Assembly: GCA_017882985.1 (NCBI GenBank)
Contig: JADGOK010000086.1
Coordinates: 1-5,464, forward strand
Direction: 5' to 3'
DNA: 5,464 nt
Source of the DNA: Acidimicrobiales bacterium
GTDB lineage: Bacteria; Actinomycetota; Acidimicrobiia; Acidimicrobiales; RAAP-2
Below the pieces are notes generated by a model. The model saw only the letters and a program-made list of their open reading frames with translations, ran no database searches and was not told the DNA's origin. Made by a program: the position numbers and the translations under genes. Of the stretch, positions 1 to 5,223 are shown piece by piece; the first letter of the stretch is position 1; the number at the start of each line of letters is the position of its first letter.

Positions 1-412
1 ACCGCGCCGAGCGGCGGTGGCCGGCCTAGTCGTCACACTGTCCGCCCTGGCTGGCTACTTCGCCATGACCTTGAGCCCGATGGAAGGTGTGCATTTCTCC
101 CTTATGGAGCTGCGGGCGTTATTGGGCACTAACCAACTGAACGAGATTGGCGGTCTCGTCGGCGGACCGTTGTTCGGGTGGTTCGGGTACCGGTGGCACG
201 CTCGTCGGTCGTGGCTCGCGGCGGTCTTCGTGACTGGTGCACTGTGCCTCGAGCCCCTTGCGGTGACAGTGGCAGGTCGCAATGTGGGTCGTAGCGGATT
301 CGTGTGGGCGTTTGAGGTTGTCGTTGGAGTGGCCGTCGGCACATGGTTCTTTGTCAATGCAGGGATGCACGACGGATTGGCGCGCCACACTTCCAATGGA
401 CCAGTCCGATGA
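1..412 (+). CDS. Small multi-pass membrane protein, 3' part only (5' end outside window)
   Basis: The reading frame is open from base 2 and ends at TGA 410-412, so the gene very probably starts before the window. A GTG at 17 is a possible start but has no visible ribosome binding site, and the frame continues upstream of it. About four hydrophobic stretches can be seen, counted from the GTG: residues 2-19, 44-57 (Gly-rich, GGLVGGPLFGWFGY), 66-85, and 93-113, with Arg/His between them (RWHARRSW). This suggests an integral membrane protein of the cytoplasmic membrane with a short hydrophilic tail. The pattern resembles small actinobacterial membrane proteins such as the DUF6518 group, but this is an impression from length and composition, not a match to a signature motif. 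No catalytic or transport motif is visible and the function is unknown. The neighbour on the right is convergent, so the gene is not linked to the genes that follow. Confidence 0.6.
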   Translation, partial: PRRAAVAGLVVTLSALAGYFAMTLSPMEGVHFSLMELRALLGTNQLNEIGGLVGGPLFGWFGYRWHARRSWLAAVFVTGALCLEPLAVTVAGRNVGRSGFVWAFEVVVGVAVGTWFFVNAGMHDGLARHTSNGPVR

Positions 413-499
413 GCCAATCGCTACAGTAGGCAGCACTGACAAGCTCTTCGAGGACCGGGCCCCGTTGCACATCAACGGAACCGCAGGAGCCATTCTTCG

Positions 500-523
500 T
501 CCGATAGTCACCGACTATACGGA
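500..523 (+). terminator. Possible terminator hairpin behind the membrane protein gene
   Basis: The arms TCCGATAGTC (500-509) and GACTATACGGA (513-523) pair over 10 bp with one bulged A (519) and a 3-base loop. The following bases are TTCCCTT, a weak T-rich tail on the + strand. The hairpin lies about 90 bases after the stop at 412, in a convergent intergenic region, where a terminator is expected. The tail is not a clean T run, so the assignment is tentative. Confidence 0.3.
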
Positions 524-579
524 TTCCCTTACGGTCGCAGCGTTCGCGGGAGCGATGGTCGGTTGGGAGGTCTGCACGC

Positions 580-942
580 CTAGTCGCCCTCGGGTGCCCT
601 GGTGACAGTCCTGCCGGTCGCCAAGGCGTCCGTTAGATCGAGTTCGATCTCGTCGCCGTGCACGACAGCGTTGGCGTCGCCGACTTCCCCGAATTCGGTC
701 AGTAACTTCTCGCCGCCAACCTCTGGCACCTCGTCTCCCTGGATGTCCTCATCCACGTCGATCTCCCTCGTCGGAATCGTGGCGTTGAACCCCGTCGCCA
801 GGTCTTCGGCGTCGACCAACCTCTGGACGAACTCGTCGTTGTCGATCAACTCCGTATCCAAGGAGGTCGCGCCCTCTTCTCCCTCCCAGATCTCCTCGAA
901 CATCGCATCTTCCAGTTCCAGTTCTCGTTCTACTTTGTCCAT
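580..942 (-). CDS. Highly acidic 120-aa protein of unknown function
   Basis: This gene encodes 120 residues, of which about 38 are Asp or Glu and only 7 are Lys or Arg, giving a strongly negative net charge (about -31). There is one Trp (W19) and no Cys. Acidic side chains are clustered at residues 5-23 and 60-74. There is no signal peptide, membrane segment or known catalytic motif. The start at ATG 942 is chosen because AGGAGG lies 4 bases upstream; a GTG at 966 in the same frame would place that ribosome binding site inside the gene. I do not recognise the family. Low-complexity acidic proteins of this size can be soluble partners of basic proteins or nucleic-acid mimics, but nothing here shows that. 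The preceding minus-strand gene is the DUF1918 protein, 209 bases away, so co-transcription is possible but not shown. The strong ribosome binding site and the sustained composition support a real gene. Confidence 0.6.
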   Translation of the reverse strand: MDKVERELELEDAMFEEIWEGEEGATSLDTELIDNDEFVQRLVDAEDLATGFNATIPTREIDVDEDIQGDEVPEVGGEKLLTEFGEVGDANAVVHGDEIELDLTDALATGRTVTRAPEGD

Positions 943-944
943 GA

Positions 945-953
945 CTCCTCCTC
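945..953 (-). promoter_or_regulatory. Strong ribosome binding site of the acidic protein gene
   Basis: On the minus strand GAGGAGGAG lies immediately before TC-ATG. It is the best Shine-Dalgarno match in the left half of the window. It decides the start at 942 against the upstream in-frame GTG at 966. Confidence 0.7.
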
Positions 954-1057
954 TCGTATTCTTCACAGTCCTGGATACGGGCCACCCGCACGCACCGTCG
1001 CGCTATTCGAGAGGGACGACCTTCCCATAATTCCGCCCCGCCTCCGCTACGCATCAA

Positions 1058-1086
1058 GTCATACCTTGTTCGAGCCGCCGATACAA
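1058..1086 (-). promoter_or_regulatory. Weak candidate promoter for the acidic protein gene
   Basis: On the minus strand TTGTAT (1081-1086) and TATGAC (1058-1063) are separated by 17 bases. The -35 matches the consensus at only 3 of 6 positions and the -10 at 4 of 6. It lies about 115 bases upstream of the ATG at 942, within the 209-base gap that otherwise holds no gene. This is a suggestion only. Confidence 0.2.
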
Positions 1087-1133
1087 GCTGGCGTCGCAGT
1101 CGCGCCGGGCCTCGGCCGCTGACCAGACCAAAC

Positions 1134-1151
1134 TCGAGAACCAAGTCTCGA
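1134..1151 (-). terminator. Hairpin directly after the DUF1918 stop codon
   Basis: TCGAGA (1134-1139) and TCTCGA (1146-1151) form a perfect 6-bp stem with a 6-base loop. It begins at the base after the minus-strand TAA (1154-1152). On the minus strand it is followed by GTTTGGT, which is only partly T-rich. It could be a weak terminator or an mRNA 3'-end structure. Confidence 0.3.
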
Positions 1152-1346
1152 TTACTTACTGTCGCTGCTGATGACGGTGGCGTCAGATCCAGGGAAGTAG
1201 AGGTCTTCTCGCTCGCTGTCGTCCCATTGGACGACGTAGGGCGGTTGGCCATCTTCATGTTCAAGCTTAAGTACGACGCAACGACGATCAGCTTGTCCGA
1301 TCCGATGCCCCCGAACCACGATTCGATCACCGACTTTTGCGAACAT
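1152..1346 (-). CDS. DUF1918 domain protein, 64 aa
   Basis: The protein starts MFAKVGDRIVVRGHRIG and continues with PPYVVQWDDSEREDLYFPG at residues 35-53. This is the pattern of DUF1918: a KVGD opening, a VRGHRVG-like turn, a PPY.V.W strand and a closing FPG.DA. These are small beta-rich soluble proteins, SH3-barrel-like by prediction, found mainly in actinobacteria and often stand-alone at about 60-70 residues; their function is unknown. The 64-residue length fits a whole protein. The ATG at 1346 is chosen because the family starts just before AKVGD and because GGAGG (1351-1355) stands 4 bases upstream. The frame stays open to a GTG at 1433, but that extension (MSPAGTSV...) has no family similarity and no ribosome binding site. 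The gap of 183 bases to the phosphotransferase gene and 209 bases to the acidic protein gene gives no clear operon signal. Confidence 0.88.
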   Translation of the reverse strand: MFAKVGDRIVVRGHRIGQADRRCVVLKLEHEDGQPPYVVQWDDSEREDLYFPGSDATVISSDSK

Positions 1347-1529
1347 GATGCCTCCGATCCACGACCCCATTACCTTCTTGTCTACGTCGTCTGTGGTGCG
1401 TGCGCAAGGGACGGAAGTCCCGGCTGGGGACACGGTGAGGCCGCGGTCGGGTTAAGCCGCTGGTGGCTGACGCTAGAGCTGTTGCGCCACCTCGGACACC
1501 GAATGCGCGACCCTGGCCTGACGCTTGGC

Positions 1530-2204
1530 TCAGAGGAGCGAGCGCATTCGCTCGACCTCCGCAGCGCTCATGTTCGTGTCGTGGCTCTTCCACTCCACGA
1601 CGTCGCCCAGTACCGAGACGAGTTGCGCTTTTGGAAACGGCTCGAGAAAGGACTTGAGAAGGACGCTGCGCCCCATTTTTACAATTGCTGCTTGCACTCG
1701 ACTCCCTGTGACATTGCCGGCGGCGAGTAGCACCCACGTTGCCGCGACGTCAACCAAGGGATCGCCACGCACTGCGTTCGTCCAGTCGATGACGATCGGT
1801 CCCTTGCTCGAGAGTATGACGTTCAAAGGATGAAGGTCCATGTGGAGCAGGTGCTCACCAGATCCGCAGGGTGCATCGGACAGCCACTCTGGAGCGGGCA
1901 GCAGGTGAAGTGCTCGGTGCAATTCGGCCAACTCTCGACCAAAACCTCTCAGCTTCCAGGGTTGAGCGGAGGCCGCCTCAATCATGGTCGGCCCTTCGAT
2001 CCGGTCCATAACTAAGTCGATTCCGCCATCGCTCACGTCGAAAACTTCTGGGACTGGATAACCCTGGGAACGAACGAATTCCATCGTCCTCGCCTCAAGT
2101 GCCTGGGAGCGACCATTGCGTGATCGACGAAGGACTTTTCCCTTGCCGCACTCGAAAATGTCAGCGTCACGGCCCGCAGCAATCAAATCTCCCGGTGCGT
2201 CCAC
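1530..2204 (-). CDS. Aminoglycoside phosphotransferase (APH)-fold kinase, 224 aa
   Basis: This is a small kinase-like protein of the APH/choline-kinase fold that would transfer phosphate from ATP to a small hydroxylated substrate. The Brenner-type catalytic loop is HMDLHPLN (H121, D123, N128), and the metal-binding equivalent of DFG is IVIDWTNA (D140). The N-lobe carries GRDADIFECGKGKVLRR (residues 11-27), typical of actinobacterial members, with E37 as a possible alpha-C glutamate and LVMDRIEGPTM (64-74) as the hinge. At 224 residues it is shorter than classic antibiotic-resistance APHs (about 260-270) but normal for this uncharacterised actinobacterial group, so resistance should not be assumed and the substrate is unknown. 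The GTG at 2204 is the only in-frame start after a stop (TGA at 2222-2220). It has no nearby ribosome binding site, and a -10-like TATTCT ends 6 bases upstream, which fits leaderless translation. It lies 208 bases behind the HTH/cupin regulator gene, from which a hairpin separates it. Confidence 0.87.
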   Translation of the reverse strand: MDAPGDLIAAGRDADIFECGKGKVLRRSRNGRSQALEARTMEFVRSQGYPVPEVFDVSDGGIDLVMDRIEGPTMIEAASAQPWKLRGFGRELAELHRALHLLPAPEWLSDAPCGSGEHLLHMDLHPLNVILSSKGPIVIDWTNAVRGDPLVDVAATWVLLAAGNVTGSRVQAAIVKMGRSVLLKSFLEPFPKAQLVSVLGDVVEWKSHDTNMSAAEVERMRSLL

Positions 2205-2210
2205 GACAGG

Positions 2211-2216
2211 AGAATA
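2211..2216 (-). promoter_or_regulatory. -10 box of a probably leaderless promoter for the kinase gene
   Basis: On the minus strand TATTCT is followed by 6 bases and then the GTG start at 2204. A transcript would be expected to begin at or next to the G of the start codon. This explains the lack of a Shine-Dalgarno sequence. The -35 region (ACGTCA around 2234-2239) is poor. Leaderless genes with this spacing are common in actinobacteria. Confidence 0.45.
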
Positions 2217-2231
2217 CCCTCAAGAAGATGG

Positions 2232-2246
2232 TGTGACGTCTTCACA
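2232..2246 (-). promoter_or_regulatory. Inverted repeat TGTGA-N5-TCACA at the kinase promoter
   Basis: TGTGA (2232-2236) and TCACA (2242-2246) form perfect 5-bp arms around 5 bases. The site overlaps the expected -35 region of the kinase promoter, where a repressor or activator could act. It resembles half-sites of CRP/FNR-family regulators, but their spacer is normally 6 (CRP) or 4 (FNR), so no regulator is named. Confidence 0.3.
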
Positions 2247-2354
2247 AACTCAAGTGGTGGCGCAAGTTGTCAGACACTTATTGAATCTGCGAGTGTGGGC
2301 ACGACGTGCGTCGACCGAGGATTGTACTGAAGTTCTTACCGAGGTTCAGCCGTC

Positions 2355-2393
2355 GGTCATCCGGCGGGTCTCGACACGACTCGACGGATGACC
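2355..2393 (-). terminator. Long hairpin 20 bases after the regulator stop codon
   Basis: GGTCATCCG (2355-2363) pairs with CGGATGACC (2385-2393). After a single G-A mismatch, CGGGTC (2365-2370) pairs with GACTCG (2378-2383, one G-T wobble), leaving a 7-base loop. This gives about 15 bp in a 39-base element. It starts 20 bases downstream of the regulator stop (2413-2415, minus strand) and ahead of the kinase promoter, the position of an operon terminator. No T run follows on either strand, so it would have to be a U-less actinobacterial type of terminator or an mRNA-stabilising structure. Confidence 0.45.
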
Positions 2394-2412
2394 CACCGAC
2401 CACTGCATTTCA

Positions 2413-3225
2413 TCAATGGGAGGTGCCGAACTGCTCCAAGTTGAACCAGATCGCCTCGACCGGGACGTCGCCGACATTGGCGAGGCGGTGAGGACGACTG
2501 GAGTCGAACGAGATTGAATCGCCGGCGCTGAGACGGTAGGTCTCGAATCCCACCGTGATCTCGAGCATTCCGCTGAGGACGAACCCGTATTCGGTGCCGA
2601 CGTGGCGGATCAGTCGTCCCTCCATCGTCGAGCTCCCACCAACGTCGTAGCGAACGAACATGAAGTCAGCCTTCTCGCTGCGGATCGCCGTCAGTGACTC
2701 CCAGGTGACCCCAGAGTCCAGGACCAGGACCTTGCGTTGCCCGGGGTGGACGACCGGCGATGACGCCACCGTCCCTACGTGATCCTGACGAATAGGTGTC
2801 GTCGTCGGCAAGTCACCGAAACTCGAGCCCGTCCTCCAGGAGTTGTTCGCCGCGTCGGTCCCTTCGCCCGACGAGCCGTTGGCGCCACGGCCACCGTCGG
2901 TCGCGTAGTTCTCGAAGAGATCATCGGTGGCGATGTCGAGTGCCGAGCAGATCGCGAAGAGCGTGGCCACTGAGGGCTGGGCCTTGCCGGTCTCGAGTTG
3001 TGAGATGAACGAGGCCGAGACGTCCAAGTCCCGGGCGAACTGACGAAGGGAGATGCCGCGTGCCATTCGTCGGGTCCGTAGACGCGCGCCGATCAGACCG
3101 GTTCCCACCGCGTCGGTTCCGACCGGTCGCAGCGCCGTGGTCGGCGGCTCCGACGGACGGTTCGTGGACGCCTCGGTGGCCGTCGCCTTTCGCCCATTGG
3201 CTTCTGCACCTTTGGAAATCGACAT
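2413..3225 (-). CDS. XRE-family HTH / cupin transcriptional regulator, 270 aa
   Basis: This is a one-component regulator with an N-terminal DNA-binding helix-turn-helix and a C-terminal cupin sensor domain. The HTH spans about residues 46-105, with the core SLRQFARDLDVSASFISQLE at 59-78. A Gly/Ser/Asp-rich linker covers about 106-160, then the family motif VLVLDSGVTWESLT at 166-179, and the cupin at 186-265. H208, E212 and H246 match three of the four usual cupin metal ligands; the first His of the HxH motif is Ile206. This family usually senses a small molecule, often a pathway substrate, and controls the adjacent catabolic genes. The first 45 residues are polar and probably disordered. The ATG at 3225 is chosen because GAGAGG stands 5 bases upstream and a promoter -10 box lies at 3250-3255; in-frame starts at 3264 and 3288 lie upstream of that box and lack a ribosome binding site. 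It is 96 bases downstream of the bicupin gene, so it can be read from the SDR promoter as well as its own. Confidence 0.9.
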   Translation of the reverse strand: MSISKGAEANGRKATATEASTNRPSEPPTTALRPVGTDAVGTGLIGARLRTRRMARGISLRQFARDLDVSASFISQLETGKAQPSVATLFAICSALDIATDDLFENYATDGGRGANGSSGEGTDAANNSWRTGSSFGDLPTTTPIRQDHVGTVASSPVVHPGQRKVLVLDSGVTWESLTAIRSEKADFMFVRYDVGGSSTMEGRLIRHVGTEYGFVLSGMLEITVGFETYRLSAGDSISFDSSRPHRLANVGDVPVEAIWFNLEQFGTSH

Positions 3226-3230
3226 TGCCA

Positions 3231-3236
3231 CCTCTC
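3231..3236 (-). promoter_or_regulatory. Ribosome binding site deciding the regulator start
   Basis: On the minus strand GAGAGG is followed by TGGCA and ATG (3225). The two alternative in-frame starts (3264 and 3288) lack any purine-rich site, so this fixes the N-terminus as MSISKG. Confidence 0.6.
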
Positions 3237-3249
3237 TTACTTCTCCTAG

Positions 3250-3278
3250 ATGATACGGTTCCATCGACCTGGTGCCGA
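3250..3278 (-). promoter_or_regulatory. Internal promoter of the HTH/cupin regulator gene
   Basis: On the minus strand TCGGCA (-35, 3273-3278, 4 of 6 consensus) and TATCAT (-10, 3250-3255, 5 of 6 consensus) are separated by exactly 17 bases. Transcription would begin near 3243 and leave a leader of about 18 bases containing the ribosome binding site. The inverted repeat GGTGC-N9-GCACC (3271-3289) overlaps the -35 box and could be a site for autoregulation. Confidence 0.5.
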
Positions 3279-3292
3279 GTGACCGCACCGTG

Positions 3293-3306
3293 ACGCAGCG
3301 CTACGT
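3293..3306. repeat. Near-perfect 14-bp palindrome between bicupin and regulator genes
   Basis: ACGCAGCGCTACGT is symmetric except for one mismatched pair (C3296/A3303). It is centred about 56 bases upstream of the predicted regulator transcription start and 15-28 bases after the bicupin stop. It could be an operator, but it has no match in the divergent promoter region. Confidence 0.25.
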
Positions 3307-3321
3307 GTGACTACTTTGGTG

Positions 3322-4230
3322 TTACTGGTGCGAATGCCCTAGCTTCTCGGCGAGGTGTTCCCACTCCCTGCTGAACCGGTAGGAGTGTCGAGCCGGGGGC
3401 TGCGGGGCCTGCACTTCGATCCAGCGAACGAGTCCGGACCCTCGATTCTCGAAACCGTGGTCGGCGCCGACGCCCGCCCAGAGAACGTCGCCCGGGTGCA
3501 GCACCATGAGAGTGCCATCAACCAGCGCGTGGACCTCGCCTTCGACGAAGACGTAGGCCTCCTCGAACGGGTGATCGTGTGGATGGGCGATGGCCGTGGG
3601 TTGGTAGTCGACGACGAACATGGTGTGAAGTTGGGCGCCGCGTTGCTGGTCGATCAGCATTTTCACACTGATCCCGCTGTAGGCGAGAAGGGCGGTCGCC
3701 ATGCTGGGCGACACGGTGGGCGCGTTCACGTCCGCACCGCCCGCCAGCTTGCGCAAATCCATTGAGTCCGAATCGAAGCGGACGGCGTTCTGGTTGCGTG
3801 GGTCACGCATGTCGGGCGACGTCGGCGTCGACTCGACCAATGTCTCGCCAGTGAAAAAAGTGTCCTGGCGCCGACCGTCGTCGATCTCGGCTGGTGAGGC
3901 CATTTGCAACCACTTGACCGGACCATTGAGCGCGCGCAGTGAGTAGACGGTGCCGACCGGGACGGCAATGGCGTGATCGGCGTCTAACAACGTGGTCTGG
4001 CCGAGTGTCGTGACGGCGAGACTTCCAGAAAAGACGTACATGCTGAATTCGAAGGAGTGAAGGGCCGGATCGAGGTAGCCGTCGGCGTCCAAGTGTCCGA
4101 CCGACAGTGACATGTGAGGCGATCCAGTAGCGCGGTTGATCAGAACCTGGCGGCGATAGCCGGATGAGTGCCCCTCCAGCGCCGAGGGGACCTTGGCCGT
4201 GGTGTCGTCAATCTTGGTTGCGTAATACAT
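3322..4230 (-). CDS. Bicupin protein (two cupin domains), 302 aa
   Basis: This is a soluble protein with two tandem cupin barrels. The C-terminal one (about residues 195-278) has the complete motif 1, HPHDHPFEEAYVFVEG (H218, H220, E224, G231), and a motif 2 with H258 and N262 (DHGFEN), so it should bind a divalent metal. The N-terminal one (about 40-115) keeps the fold pattern but is degenerate: motif 1 is HSFEFSMYVFSG with a single His (H58), and the His of motif 2 is Tyr (PVGTVY, Y96), so it probably has a structural role. The double-cupin layout and length recall (S)-ureidoglycine aminohydrolase (AllE/UGlyAH), but the ligand set here is the standard His-x-His-Glu-His rather than that enzyme's, so I do not assign the name. 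The reaction is unknown; isomerase, dioxygenase, or aminohydrolase activity would all fit. It starts 42 bases after the SDR gene, with GGA as a weak ribosome binding site (GGACGACAAC-ATG), which suggests co-transcription and perhaps translational coupling. Confidence 0.85.
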   Translation of the reverse strand: MYYATKIDDTTAKVPSALEGHSSGYRRQVLINRATGSPHMSLSVGHLDADGYLDPALHSFEFSMYVFSGSLAVTTLGQTTLLDADHAIAVPVGTVYSLRALNGPVKWLQMASPAEIDDGRRQDTFFTGETLVESTPTSPDMRDPRNQNAVRFDSDSMDLRKLAGGADVNAPTVSPSMATALLAYSGISVKMLIDQQRGAQLHTMFVVDYQPTAIAHPHDHPFEEAYVFVEGEVHALVDGTLMVLHPGDVLWAGVGADHGFENRGSGLVRWIEVQAPQPPARHSYRFSREWEHLAEKLGHSHQ

Positions 4231-4272
4231 GTTGTCGTCCGTTCACGATTAGTCTGGTTCGATTTTTCCTGG

Positions 4273-4998
4273 CTACTTGAGGAGCCAACCGCCATCCATG
4301 GCGAGGTTGACGCCGTTCACTCCGGTGTTGTTGAGGAGAAACTCCACGGAGTCCACGATCTCGTTCATGGTGACGAGTCGGCCGAGCGGCGTGCGCGCGA
4401 TGATGTGGCTGTTGTCCTTGTTCTCCCAGAATGGGCTGTCGCCGATGATCCCGGGGTGAATGGCGTTGATGCGCACCGGAGCGAGTTCGCTCGCCAAGCT
4501 ATTGACGAGTCCGACGATGCCACCATTCACCGTCGACACGGTCGTCGACCCGGGGTAGGGGCGCTGCAGGGCTAACCCACCAAACAGGACGATGGAGGCG
4601 TCGGCGGTGAAGCGAGTTCGCAGGACGTGGATGGCCTCGGCGTAGCCGACGAGCTTGAGCGTGACGAGGCGGATGGCCCGCGCGACGTTGTAGTCGGCAA
4701 TCGTGTTGGCGTCACGTTCGATCGCCGGAATCACTAGATCGTTGACTGATTGAATCTCGGCGAGCGAGTCGGCAATGGACTCGGGTTCGGAGAGGTCGAC
4801 GGCGATGCCGATGGTGCCGAGTCCAATTTCGGCCGCCGCCGCGTGAGCCGACTGCGTCGTTCGCCCCGAGAGGTACACGGTCGAGCCCTTGGCCGCCAAC
4901 GATTTGACGATTTCCCTGCCAATACCCGACGTGCCGCCGAGAACGACTGCCGTGCGAGCGGTGTTTCCTTTTGACTGTGCTGCCACTTCGACCCCCAT
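4273..4998 (-). CDS. Atypical short-chain dehydrogenase (SDR) fold protein lacking the Tyr-Lys pair, 241 aa
   Basis: The Rossmann nucleotide-binding motif is VVLGGTSGIGRE (residues 18-29), R46 after beta-2 (SGR) suggests an NADP preference, and D68 lies in AVDLS. The C-terminal pattern of SDRs is present: ASELAPVRINAIHPG (169-183), LGRLVTMNEI, and the ending NLAMDGGWLL (231-240). The active site is not classical. Where YxxxK is expected, the sequence reads VSTVN (154-158), and the catalytic Ser strand reads SIVLFGG (135-141); the NNAG motif is also replaced (VIPAIER). It may therefore be a non-oxidoreductase, a binding protein, or an SDR with a rearranged active site. The ATG at 4998 is chosen because a promoter (-10 at 5012-5017) lies just upstream and leaves a leader of only about 7 bases. 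The ATG at 5022 and the start at 5079 lie within or before that promoter. It is the first gene of a probable SDR-bicupin-regulator operon, divergent from the amidohydrolase. Confidence 0.85.
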   Translation of the reverse strand: MGVEVAAQSKGNTARTAVVLGGTSGIGREIVKSLAAKGSTVYLSGRTTQSAHAAAAEIGLGTIGIAVDLSEPESIADSLAEIQSVNDLVIPAIERDANTIADYNVARAIRLVTLKLVGYAEAIHVLRTRFTADASIVLFGGLALQRPYPGSTTVSTVNGGIVGLVNSLASELAPVRINAIHPGIIGDSPFWENKDNSHIIARTPLGRLVTMNEIVDSVEFLLNNTGVNGVNLAMDGGWLLK

Positions 4999-5002
4999 CT
5001 GC

Positions 5003-5012
5003 TGTTCAGTTA
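5003..5012 (-). promoter_or_regulatory. Shared motif TAACTGAACA, copy 1 (SDR promoter)
   Basis: On the minus strand the 10-mer begins at the last base of the -10 box and covers the predicted transcription start, a classic repressor position. The same 10 bases occur at 5230-5239 on the plus strand inside the amidohydrolase promoter. It is a candidate half of an operator for the HTH/cupin regulator; this is inferred from position and repetition only. Confidence 0.4.
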
Positions 5013-5040
5013 CAATAAACATAACCGAAGTCGCTGTCGA
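5012..5040 (-). promoter_or_regulatory. Promoter of the SDR-bicupin-regulator operon
   Basis: On the minus strand TCGACA (-35, 5035-5040, 5 of 6 consensus) and TATTGT (-10, 5012-5017, 4 of 6) are separated by exactly 17 bases. Transcription should begin near 5005, giving a very short leader before the ATG at 4998. This is one of the clearest promoters in the window and it argues against the longer SDR start codons. Confidence 0.6.
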
Positions 5041-5181
5041 GGGGAAAATGTGTGCTGGCGCCTTCTGGTGGCGCTTCAAGGTGAGCTGCGACGGCCCGCG
5101 TCTTCATTCTCCGCACCAATCTCCTTGACGGCAATGATCATCGAACCAGTTGTATCGACGCGGACCATGTCGTTGTTGTCG

Positions 5182-5196
5182 GAACACGGACTGAAC
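5182..5196 (+). repeat. Upstream copy of the GAAC-type motif (GAACACGGACTGAAC)
   Basis: This stretch contains GAACACGG, repeated at 5235-5242, and ACTGAAC, repeated at 5232-5238 and, on the minus strand, at 5004-5010. The ACTGAAC copies on the plus strand are 42 bases apart (four helical turns), and the two GAAC units here are 11 bases apart (one turn). A cooperative regulator could bind them on one face of the DNA. Confidence 0.3.
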
Positions 5197-5204
5197 TTCG
5201 CTGA

Positions 5205-5215
5205 TCACAATGTGA
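5205..5215. promoter_or_regulatory. 11-bp palindrome TCACA-A-TGTGA just upstream of the amidohydrolase -35 box
   Basis: It has perfect 5-bp arms around a central A (5210). The centre is about 48 bases upstream of the predicted transcription start (about 5258) and 14 bases before the -35 box at 5224, an activator-like position. It is distinct from the TAACTGAACA motif, so two factors, or two modes of one factor, are possible. Confidence 0.35.
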
Positions 5216-5223
5216 AGCAGTTC

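Noticed and set aside
462..478. Hairpin CCGTTG-CACAT-CAACGG after the membrane protein gene
   Set aside because: The 6-bp stem is followed by no T-rich tract on either strand; the hairpin at 500-523 is the better terminator candidate.
396..605. Open frame of 69 codons overlapping the end of the membrane protein gene and the 3' end of the acidic protein gene
   Set aside because: It has no ribosome binding site, no recognisable domain, runs through the likely terminator hairpin (500-523) and ends antisense inside another gene.
749..1330. Minus-strand open frame of 193 codons across the acidic protein and DUF1918 genes
   Set aside because: It overlaps two better-supported genes in another frame, is Arg-rich in the way typical of shifted high-G+C frames, and spans their intergenic gap.
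1408..1421. Small hairpin GGGAC-GGAA-GTCCC upstream of the DUF1918 gene
   Set aside because: A 5-bp stem in G+C-rich DNA is expected by chance, and no regulatory context supports it.
1327..1737. Minus-strand open frame of 136 codons between the kinase and DUF1918 genes
   Set aside because: It has shadow-frame composition (Arg/His/Ser-rich), overlaps the 3' end of the kinase gene and the DUF1918 start, and has no family signature.
1530..2204. Calling the APH-fold kinase an aminoglycoside resistance gene
   Set aside because: Only the kinase fold motifs are visible; its length and N-lobe match an uncharacterised actinobacterial group and not a known resistance enzyme.
2232..2246. Assigning TGTGA-N5-TCACA to CRP
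   Set aside because: The CRP spacer is 6 bases; with 5 the half-sites are out of register, and no CRP-family gene is in the window.
3355..3765. Plus-strand open frame of 136 codons within the bicupin gene
   Set aside because: It is antisense to a strongly supported cupin coding region and shows no domain of its own.
3322..4230. Naming the bicupin (S)-ureidoglycine aminohydrolase (AllE)
   Set aside because: The architecture fits, but the metal ligands follow the general cupin pattern and not that enzyme's, and no other allantoin genes are visible.
5125..5156. Second possible promoter (TTGACG) upstream of the amidohydrolase
   Set aside because: No acceptable -10 box lies 16-18 bases downstream, while the promoter at 5224-5251 is far better.
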